A stretch of DNA of 64,000 bases from Verrucomicrobiaceae bacterium (GTDB lineage: Bacteria > Verrucomicrobiota > Verrucomicrobiia > Verrucomicrobiales > Verrucomicrobiaceae): the NCBI GenBank assembly GCA_947458455.1, contig CANGYJ010000001.1:248001-312000 (forward strand). The letters are read 5' to 3'. The translations under genes were made by a program, and so were the position numbers. This document shows, piece after piece, positions 1 through 8,100 of this stretch (within the stretch, counting starts at the first letter, position 1; each line of letters begins with the position of its first letter). Below the pieces are notes generated by a model that was not told the DNA's origin, did not search any database, and saw only the letters and a program-made list of their open reading frames with translations.

Positions 1-1348
1 GCAGCGGAAATTTGGCCATCTGGCGGCCAAGCGAGGTGATGCGGCCGTGAGCGTCGGTGGCACCGAGGTCGTGGAGGAGGTCTTCGGCACGTTTGAGTGC
101 GGCTGGGGCGGGGGCTTCGAACCATTCGAGGTCGGATTTCGACAGGAGAATGGGGACAGAAGAATTTTCTGATTCATTCTTTTGTCCCCATTCTTTTGTC
201 GATGGATTGGAAAAGAGCACACGCAGCGCCAACAAAGCCTCGCTCAGGTCGAGGCGCTGCACTTCGGGGAGTTCGCATTCGGCGCGGAGGAGATGCTCGC
301 GTTGGGTCCAGAGGCGCACGGCGATGCCGGGGCCGAGACGACCGGCGCGGCCGGCTCGCTGCTCGGCGGAGGCGCGGCTGGTTTTCTGCACGGTGAGCGT
401 GTTGATGCCGCGACGGGCGTCGTAGTTGGCGATGCGGGCCGTGCCGCCGTCGATGACGGCTTTGACACCTTCGATGGTGAGGGAGGTTTCGGCGACGTTG
501 GTGCTGACGATGATTTTGGGCTGCTCACCGGGTGTGACGGCGGCGTCTTGGTCCTGCGGCGTGAGTTCGCCATGCAGTGGCACGACGCGGCGACCTCGGG
601 CAAAGGCGCGCCCTTGAATGGCGGCGATGGTTTTGCGGATTTCGTGGCCGCCGGGCATGAAGACGAGCATGTCGCCGCTGAAGCCAGGCGAGAGGGCGAG
701 TTCTTCGCAGGCGCGGGCGGCTTGGTCCCACACGGGCTCGGGGTAGCCGTTTTTTTGCGGCACGGGGGCTTGATAGCGAATCTCGACCGGGAAGGTGCGG
801 CCTTGGGACTCCAGCAGTTTGCTGGGCTGCATGAAATCGACGAGCGGACCCGGCACGAGCGTGGCGGACATGACAATGATCTTTAAATCGGGGCGGCGTG
901 TGCGCTGGAGTCGGCTTGCGAAGGCGAGGACAAGGTCGCCGTCGAGATGACGCTCGTGGAATTCGTCGATGCAGATGCAGCCGACGCGGTCGAGCTGCGG
1001 GTCTTCGAGCAGCATGCGCAGCATGACGCCTTCGGTGACGTAGGTGAGCCTCGTTTCGCGGCTGGTGACGTTTTCAAAACGCACCTGATAGCCGACTTCA
1101 CCGCCAAGTTTGGCATTTCGCTCACGAGCGACCCGCTGGGCGAGCATGCGTGCGGCGATGCGGCGCGGCTGAAGCACGACGCAGCGTTTGCCTTCGGCCA
1201 TGAGGCCGGAGTCGAGCACGAACTGCGGGATCTGCGTGGATTTGCCGCTGCCAGTGGGCGCTTTGATGAGCAGATTCGGCGTCGCCGGATCGAGCAGGGC
1301 GGCGGTGAAGGTCTGGCGGAGTTCGAAGATCGGCAGCGGGGCGGACAT
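1..1348 (-). CDS. hrpB: ATP-dependent helicase HrpB (partial, C-terminus beyond window)
   Basis: DExH-box superfamily 2 helicase of the HrpB family, an RNA-helicase-like protein of uncertain cellular role. The frame stays open to the window edge, so about 449 N-terminal residues are present. Visible motifs, in order, are Walker A APTGSGKST, motif II IDEFHERHLD, motif III VMSATL, and motif VI QRAGRAGRLG. The ATG at 1348 gives a short leader (MSAPLPIFELRQ) just before the RecA1 domain. The gene is divergent from the nitrilase at 1434. Oddity: around residues 383-403, between the winged-helix part and the ratchet domain, a 60-bp palindromic repeat (141-200) is read through in frame as extra residues. 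HrpB proteins normally run from LLALRVL almost directly into a D-x-x-L-E-W-type segment. The family call is firm; the role is not. Confidence 0.93.
   Translation of the reverse strand, partial: MSAPLPIFELRQTFTAALLDPATPNLLIKAPTGSGKSTQIPQFVLDSGLMAEGKRCVVLQPRRIAARMLAQRVARERNAKLGGEVGYQVRFENVTSRETRLTYVTEGVMLRMLLEDPQLDRVGCICIDEFHERHLDGDLVLAFASRLQRTRRPDLKIIVMSATLVPGPLVDFMQPSKLLESQGRTFPVEIRYQAPVPQKNGYPEPVWDQAARACEELALSPGFSGDMLVFMPGGHEIRKTIAAIQGRAFARGRRVVPLHGELTPQDQDAAVTPGEQPKIIVSTNVAETSLTIEGVKAVIDGGTARIANYDARRGINTLTVQKTSRASAEQRAGRAGRLGPGIAVRLWTQREHLLRAECELPEVQRLDLSEALLALRVLFSNPSTKEWGQKNESENSSVPILLSKSDLEWFEAPAPAALKRAEDLLHDLGATDAHGRITSLGRQMAKFPL
141..200. repeat. 60-bp REP-like palindrome inside hrpB
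   Basis: Two 25-nt arms (141-165 and 176-200) are inverted copies with three mismatches, separated by a 10-nt loop. The core of each arm is GAATGGGGACA followed by a purine-rich AGAAGAAT-type end. The unit is exactly 60 nt and has no stop in the hrpB frame, so it adds 20 codons. A half-arm-like copy lies at 48487-48512. It resembles REP-type elements mobilised by RAYT (Y1) transposases, but no such transposase is in the window. Confidence 0.8.
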
Positions 1349-1433
1349 GCGGGCGTTTCGTTGTCCAGCAACGCGGGGATGTCCACGAAGAAGGCGCTTG
1401 GCATTATAGAGGCTCCTGCGCCAGCATGCGCCC

Positions 1434-2285
1434 ATGCCGCTTCAGCTCGAACTCTGCACCTTTGATCCCGGAATCGCCGTCTCCTCGCCTGCGGCCTATG
1501 CTGCGGCCGTCGTCGAATGCGTGGAAACAGCCTGGGATGAGGGCGCGGATATCGTTTTGCTGCCGGAATTCATGTGGTTGGGCCTGGAGCCGCTGGTGGA
1601 GCCTTGCACGCTGAGACGCGTGGCGGAGGTGTTTTGGAGTGAAACGATGCCCACCCTGCAATCGCTGCTCCAGCGGCCCGGAAAGGCCGTGGTGCTGGGC
1701 ACCGCGCCATTTTGGGATGCGGAGCATGGCGAGCTACGAAACCGGGCACCGATCCTCGTCGAGGGTGTTTTGAGCTTTCAGGACAAGCTGCACCTCACCC
1801 CCTGGGAGAATGCTTTTGCGCCGGGGCGGGAGTTGCGTGTGTGGAAGTTCGGAGGGCTGAAGTTTGCCGTCATCATCTGCCTCGACATCGAGATCCCCGA
1901 GATCAGCGCCCGGCTGCGGGGTAGGGGAGTGGATGTCGTGCTCGTGCCGAGTGCCACGGAGACGATCCTCGGCGTGGAGCGGGTGGATCGCTGCGCCTCC
2001 GCCCGTGCGGTGGAGCTCGGGGCCATCGTCGGAGTCTCGCATCTCACCGGCGGCACCCGATCGAGTCTCATCGACGAAAATGTGGGCCGCACGGCGGTGT
2101 ATTTCCCCTCGCAGGCCGCCTTCCGTGAGGCGCCGCGCTGGATTGAGGGTGAGGTCGTGGATCGAGGCCTGCAAAAACAGCGTCTGGTGATCGACAAACA
2201 CGCTCTCGATTTGATGCGTCGCATGCGCCAGGAGACGAATCCGGCGCTGCTGACCTCACTGCCGACTTTTGAGGTCGTCGAGTGA
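1434..2285 (+). CDS. Carbon-nitrogen hydrolase (nitrilase superfamily)
   Basis: A 283-residue single-domain amidase or nitrilase-type enzyme, probably cytosolic since no signal peptide is visible. The Glu-Lys-Cys triad is present: Glu in LLPEFMW, Lys in FQDKLHLTPWE and Cys in AVIICLDIEIPE, followed by the conserved tail RCASARAVELGAIVGVSHLTGG. The Ile-Cys-Leu-Asp context resembles branches that act on small amides such as omega-amidases or carbamoyl-type substrates, but the substrate cannot be fixed from sequence. It is divergent from hrpB and precedes topB by about 95 bp on the same strand. No operon partner points to a pathway. Confidence 0.88.
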   Translation: MPLQLELCTFDPGIAVSSPAAYAAAVVECVETAWDEGADIVLLPEFMWLGLEPLVEPCTLRRVAEVFWSETMPTLQSLLQRPGKAVVLGTAPFWDAEHGELRNRAPILVEGVLSFQDKLHLTPWENAFAPGRELRVWKFGGLKFAVIICLDIEIPEISARLRGRGVDVVLVPSATETILGVERVDRCASARAVELGAIVGVSHLTGGTRSSLIDENVGRTAVYFPSQAAFREAPRWIEGEVVDRGLQKQRLVIDKHALDLMRRMRQETNPALLTSLPTFEVVE

Positions 2286-2380
2286 GGTCATGGTGGGTGA
2301 TGAAGGTCCGCCGCCTTGACATTCGACTGGTTCTCATGCCCTAGTCACGCCCCTTTCTCCCGCCAACTGTTCGCACGCAC

Positions 2381-4984
2381 ATGCCCAAAACCCTCATCAT
2401 CGCCGAGAAGCCCAGTGTCGCCGCCGATCTTGCCCGCGCTCTGGCCAAAGCCCCCGGCATGAAGTCCTTCACCAAGGAAAAAGACTGGTACGAGAGCGAG
2501 ACGCACGTCATCTCCAGTGCTGTCGGTCATTTGCTGGAACTTGGCATGCCGATGGTGGATGGCAAAAAGATCGGCTGGGGCTTCACCAGCCTGCCGATCC
2601 TGCCGGAAGTCTTCGAACTCAATCCCATCGAGCAAAGCGAGGACCGCTACAAGGTGCTGGCCCGCCTGCTGAAGCGCAAGGACGTGGACGCTGTGATCAA
2701 TGCCTGCGATGCCGGCCGCGAAGGGGAGCTCATCTTCCGCTACATCATGGATGCCACCGGCTGCAAAAAGCCGGTGCAGCGCCTGTGGATGCAATCCATG
2801 ACCCAAGGGGCCATCTTGGATGCCTTTAAAAAGCTGCGCAGCGATTCGGAGATGCAGCCGCTGGCTGATGCCGCCAAATGCCGCAGCGAGAGCGACTGGC
2901 TGATCGGCATCAATAGCACCCGCGCCCTCACCGCGCTGAATTCACGCCACGGTGGCTTCCGCCTCACCCCGGTGGGCCGCGTGCAGACGCCGACGCTTTC
3001 CATCCTCGCGAAACGCGAGCGCGAGATCGCCGCCTTTGTGCCGCGCACCTACTGGGAGGCCATCGCGCTCTTTGAAGTGCCCGGCGGTCGCTACCAAGGC
3101 CGCTGGATCGACGAATCGTTCAAGAAGGACGAAAACGACGAGCACAAGAAGCAGGAGCGCCTGTGGGATGAAAAGACCGCGCAGGCCATTGCTGACCGTT
3201 GCACGGGCAAACCGGGCAAAATCGAGCAGCAGACCAAACCGGCCCGCCAAGCCGCGCCGTTGCTCTATGACCTCACGAGCCTCCAGCGCGAGGCGAGCAA
3301 CCGTTTCGGCTTCTCCGCCCGCCGCACGCTGCAAATCGCGCAGGCTTTGTATGAGAAGTTCAAGGTGCTGACCTATCCGCGAACGGATTCCCGTCACCTG
3401 CCGGAGGATTACATCGGCACGGTGATCGATACGATGAAGACCTTTGCCAGCCACGACAGCCGCAAGCAGGACGCGCTGCCGCACGAGCTGGGCACGCACG
3501 CCGCCACGGTCGTCAGCAACCAGTGGGTGCGGCCGAACAAGCGCATTTTCGACAACAGCAAGGTGAGCGATCACTTTGCCATCATCCCCACCGGCCTCAT
3601 CCCGCCGAAGGAACTGCCGGAAGCCGAGCAGAAACTCTTCGACATGGTGGCGCGTCGCTTCGTGGCCGTGTTTTTCCCGGCGGCGGAGTTTGAAGTGACC
3701 ACCCGCATCACCCGTGTGGGCAGCGATGCCTTCAAGAGCGATGGCAAGGTGCTCAAATCCCCCGGTTGGCTCGGTGTTTACGGCAAAAAAGCCGCCGAAG
3801 AGACCGCCGAAAGCGGCGAAGACGCGGCAAAGCTGCTCGTGGCCGCCAACGATGGCGACCTCGCTAAGACGCTCGAAGTCGAGGTGAGCGAACTGCAAAC
3901 CAAGCCACCGCCCCGCTACACGGAAGCGACGCTGCTTTCCACCATGGAAGGCGCGGGCAAATTTGTGGAGGACGAAGAACTCGCGGAGGCGATGAGCGAA
4001 CGCGGTCTGGGCACTCCCGCCACGCGTGCGGCCATCATCGAAGGCCTCATCATGGACCGCTACATTGAGCGTGTTCAGCGTGACATGCATGTGACGCAGA
4101 AGGGTCTTGCCCTCACCGAGCAGATCGGTGAAATCGGCATTGAGGTGCTCTCTTCGCCCGAAATGACCGGCCAGTGGGAATACAAGCTGCGCCAGATGGA
4201 GCAGCGCCAGCTCGATCGAGGTGCCTTCATGAAGGACATCCGCTCGCTGACGAATCAAATCGTCGAAAAGACCCGCGCGGCATCCAAAGCGGCGAAGGAG
4301 AAGGTCTATCCCGAGTTCAAGGCTACCTGCGGCGTTTGCGGTAGCACGGAAGGCTTTAAACAGACCGAAGAATTCTACGGCTGCAAAAACCCGAAGTGCA
4401 AGGTGCGCGTGTATAAGACCGTGGCCTCCCGCCCGATGAGCGATGACGAGATTCGCACGCTGATGGAGAAACGCTTCTTGGGGCCGATGGAAGGCTTCCG
4501 CAGCAAGAAGGGCAAGGAATTCAGCGCCGGACTGGCCATCAAGGACGACATGAAGGTGGCCTTCGTCTTCGAGGGCAATGATCCCGATGCGATCAACTGG
4601 GACGAATGCCCCGTGATCACGAAATGCCCGGTCTGCGCCCTCAAAAAGCGCGAGAGTAGCATCTACGACACGCCGGATGGCTACGTCTGCAAGATCGCCG
4701 CCCTCGAAAGCGGCAAATGCAATGCCCGCCTGCCCAAAGTGCTCTGCAAAAAGGACATCACGCCGGAAAACGCCCGTGAGTTCTTCGAGAACGGCAAGAC
4801 CTCGTTGATCGTGAACATGATCAGCAAGCGCGGCCGCCCCTTCAGCTCCTTCCTCGTCTGCACCCCCGGTGAAAAACGCCTCCTCGGTTGGGAATTTCCG
4901 CCGCGTGAGCCGAAGCCCAAAGCCACGAAGAAGCCCGCTGGCGTGCGCGGCAGACAGTCGGCGAAGGTCGAGGACGGTTCTTGA
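2381..4984 (+). CDS. topB: Type IA DNA topoisomerase (topoisomerase III-like)
   Basis: An 867-residue enzyme that relaxes or decatenates single-stranded-containing DNA through a 5'-phosphotyrosine intermediate. It starts with the Toprim signature LIIAEKPSVAADLARAL, has the acidic Toprim motif ACDAGREGELIFR (residues 109-120), and carries the catalytic Tyr332 in LTYPRTDSRHLP. The strand-passage region GLGTPATRAAIIEGLI is present. After about residue 640 comes a C-terminal extension with Cys pairs (CGVCGSTEG, GCKNPKCKV, CPVCALKK). It ends in a repeat-like domain (RPFSSFLVCTPGEKRLLGWEF) typical of larger TopB forms. It is longer than E. coli TopB (653 aa) because of this tail. The call is firm. 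Confidence 0.93.
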   Translation: MPKTLIIAEKPSVAADLARALAKAPGMKSFTKEKDWYESETHVISSAVGHLLELGMPMVDGKKIGWGFTSLPILPEVFELNPIEQSEDRYKVLARLLKRKDVDAVINACDAGREGELIFRYIMDATGCKKPVQRLWMQSMTQGAILDAFKKLRSDSEMQPLADAAKCRSESDWLIGINSTRALTALNSRHGGFRLTPVGRVQTPTLSILAKREREIAAFVPRTYWEAIALFEVPGGRYQGRWIDESFKKDENDEHKKQERLWDEKTAQAIADRCTGKPGKIEQQTKPARQAAPLLYDLTSLQREASNRFGFSARRTLQIAQALYEKFKVLTYPRTDSRHLPEDYIGTVIDTMKTFASHDSRKQDALPHELGTHAATVVSNQWVRPNKRIFDNSKVSDHFAIIPTGLIPPKELPEAEQKLFDMVARRFVAVFFPAAEFEVTTRITRVGSDAFKSDGKVLKSPGWLGVYGKKAAEETAESGEDAAKLLVAANDGDLAKTLEVEVSELQTKPPPRYTEATLLSTMEGAGKFVEDEELAEAMSERGLGTPATRAAIIEGLIMDRYIERVQRDMHVTQKGLALTEQIGEIGIEVLSSPEMTGQWEYKLRQMEQRQLDRGAFMKDIRSLTNQIVEKTRAASKAAKEKVYPEFKATCGVCGSTEGFKQTEEFYGCKNPKCKVRVYKTVASRPMSDDEIRTLMEKRFLGPMEGFRSKKGKEFSAGLAIKDDMKVAFVFEGNDPDAINWDECPVITKCPVCALKKRESSIYDTPDGYVCKIAALESGKCNARLPKVLCKKDITPENAREFFENGKTSLIVNMISKRGRPFSSFLVCTPGEKRLLGWEFPPREPKPKATKKPAGVRGRQSAKVEDGS

Positions 4985-5083
4985 CCCGTTTTCGGCCAAA
5001 ACTTGGCCTGATCGCCTCTCGCTCTTGTGAAGTTGCAGAGGCAATCCTTGCCAATTTTACGAGAAAACGAACACTCCGAGTTC

Positions 5084-5189
5084 TTGAGTATCTACATGAC
5101 AATGTAAATACATGATAAATGCCTTGCGATTTCGAATCGAAATTCATAATCTCGCCCAAAATAGCGAAAAATAACCTTCGTCCCACTCT
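5084..5189 (+). promoter_or_regulatory. AT-rich leader with two palindromes upstream of the Verru_Chthon cassette
   Basis: The 205-bp gap after topB (4985-5189) becomes AT-rich, unlike the surrounding DNA. It contains tacat-N4-atgta at 5093-5106 and the 15-bp palindrome ATTTCGAATCGAAAT at 5129-5143, 46 bp before the start codon at 5190. A weak TTGAGT at 5084 could be a -35 element, but no convincing -10 box is paired with it. Operator function is only an inference. Confidence 0.3.
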
Positions 5190-8100
5190 ATGAAACTGTC
5201 GCTTCTCTCACGCCTCAAAAAGGATCGCCGAGGCTTGGCCCTTATCATCGTCGTCACCTCGATTGCCCTGATTTCGGTGCTCGTCGTGGCCATCTTCTCC
5301 GTCACCCGGACCGAGTTCCGCGCCACCCAAAGCTACGTCGCCGCCAAATCGGCCAAGCAGCTTGGGGACATTTCTGTCTCCATTGTCCAAGCGCAAATCC
5401 AAAACGGACAGGCGACGACTACTCAAGGAGCTTTTCATGCAACGCAGCCTGGCATGGTGCGGGTTTACAATTCCGACGGTTCCTTCAACTCGGCCTTAAA
5501 ACTGTATTCGAGCCAACAAATGAAAGTTACTGGGGAAGAGGATAATTTACTTTCAGCAGCCAATTTGGCACCCGCGGCATGGGATACTATGCCCGCGAGA
5601 TTCGTCGATCTCAACGAACCTGTGGTCCGCCCCGGTACGGTAACGACTGCGGAGGGGCAGAGTACCGGTTATTCGATCTACTTCCCGATCATTGACCCGC
5701 GCGCCGCATTTAACTCGGGCCGAGGTGAGCAGGACGCAGGGCAGAATGGAGTTCCCGGAACAACCCAGGTCGAGGGCTTTTCATACGAAGAGAGTAGTGC
5801 TTTGCTGGGAACGGCGGGTACGAGCTATGCTAAGCAAGTTGTGACTCCTGCGGAGTCTCCTAACGATGCCAAAAAGCTGAGACTTCCGATGCCTGTGGAG
5901 TGGATGTATGTACTCGAGGACGGGTCCGTAGGTGCGCTGAATGCGGCGAACACTTTCATCAGTGCTACGGGAGGCGCTGTGCCCAGCGCCACAAACCCAA
6001 TCGTGGGCCGGATAGCGTTCTGGACGGATGATGAATCGTGTAAAATTAACATCAATACGGCGTCAGAACCGACGTTCATGTCCACCCCTTTTTACTACCA
6101 CCAACGTGATGCGAAGTGGGCTCATTTCCCAGCGACTACAGGAGAGTATCAGCGGTATCCAGGGCATCCGGCAACGACTGCGCTAAGCGCGGTGCTAGCT
6201 CCTAACTATCTGCTCGATCCTTACCTACCAGGGCGCGATGGAGGAGGCCTGTCGCAAACGCAACTGGTGCAATTGAAGCAGCAAATCTATGATTTGATCC
6301 CCAAAATTGGGCGTGGGGGGTCGGAAGGAGGTACTCGTCCGTTTGTTCAGGATGACTTCTCTTCACAGAATGGAGAAGGCGAAGCCGCTATTAGCGTTAA
6401 TTTGACTGAGTCTTCCAGAGAACGGCTATTCGCGAGTGTGGATGAAATGCTGTTCCTGCAATCAGGTTACACACCAACCAATGGCCGTGCACCCGCACGG
6501 TTTGCGATGCCCGGCGCGGCCAATCAATTTCTCTTTGACCATGACACTCTTGAGCGGTCGAGGTTTTTCCTGACTGCACACAGCCGTTCGCCTGAATTTA
6601 CCCTCCATGGCCTCCCTCGCGTCTGCATGTGGCCCATCTCGGATGAATCTCTCGGGACTCAGCGCCGAACCACCTTCGACAACATGATCGCGCTTTGTGG
6701 CACCATCAAGCGCCTGGCATCGGATGACGTCAACGGCGGAAGCCCGGATCGGACCTACTACTTCCGCCGAGCGGTTTCTTATACGGATCCAAATGACTCC
6801 CGATCAGGTGGGCAATCAGGTTCGACTTTCGACCTCACTGGAAATACTACGCTAAGCCGTAACACAGCCCTTCTGCAGTATCTATCCACGCAAATGTCCG
6901 ACTTGGAATGGCCTGCGACTGGCGCTTCGGGGGCCGGATCAGCAGGGGGATTCGATGACAAGTATGGTCAGAACAATGTGTACCAGCTTGCGGTGCAGTT
7001 TTTCGATTACATCCGCTGCACCAATCTCTATGATGGCATCCTCGCTCGCGATAATGACGCAGGGGGTAAACCGGGGGGCTACATCAGTCGTGATAACCAG
7101 CGATCAGACAATTATACTTATACTTCCCAACGTATCTCTCGGTCTCCCAATACGGTGGACAACGTCACGGCTGAGCTCGGCGCTAACAAAGCACGTGCGA
7201 ACACATCCGGGGTGCTACCTGGGCATGGCCAAGTCTCCCCGGCAATGTGGGAGCAAGGAGGGACAACCTATAAAGGATTTGGCCGGATGCTCACCATCTC
7301 GGAAATTGGGTTTCAGTTCATCTGCACGGCAGATGGAAAACCTGATGACCGCAGTCTGACCACCTTTCCGGCTCCGACACCTGCCGGGCAGGGCGGTGGT
7401 ACGGCCATTCGTTACGATCCCGAGACTGACGCCTACACCAATTCAAATGGTGTTAATATTCCCAATCCGCAGGCATACACGGGATTTGCTGTCGATGATT
7501 TGACAGGGCCGGATGGCCGCTTTTCGGTTTGGTACTCCAATTTTCCGCCTATTTCCAACCCTCCGGGTGCTGAACCCGGGACTGCCGAGAAGGCCATGAT
7601 CGATTTTTACGGGTGCGACGCTGATCAAGTTGTCTCACCAACACACCCGGCCAAACACCCAGGTTTTTCACCTGCCAACTGGAACTACTCCCTCGCGGCA
7701 AATACACCTCTCGACGTAGATGAGAAAAGGGTGCAAATGGCCTTCTTGCTGGAGACTTTTTGCCCAAGTGTGGGGTGGACCAAATTTTATCCAGAGTTCA
7801 CCATCACGATATCTGGTGGCAGCGCTGCTCAAATGAGACTGAACGGTAAAGAATTGTTCCAGACTTCCGGGGAGATTCCGATCAAATCCAATAATGGAAA
7901 TATTTACGATGATAATAGTGGTCGTGCCTCTCCCATGGGGGGCCATGTGGGGCCTACACTGCTGATGGCTGGACGCAGAACGCGCACCATATCAGGCGGC
8001 GGTGGCAACGGAGGCCCTGCGGCGGCCTACGGGGCGACCGGAGGGACTGTGCTACTGCCCTCTGACACGGATTATGGCGATGATAATGCATCAGGCCATC

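Noticed and set aside
2942-5044. A 700-residue open frame antisense to topB
   Set aside because: It is a composition shadow of a high-GC gene. The plus-strand frame has complete type IA topoisomerase motifs, and the antisense product has no domain-like motifs.
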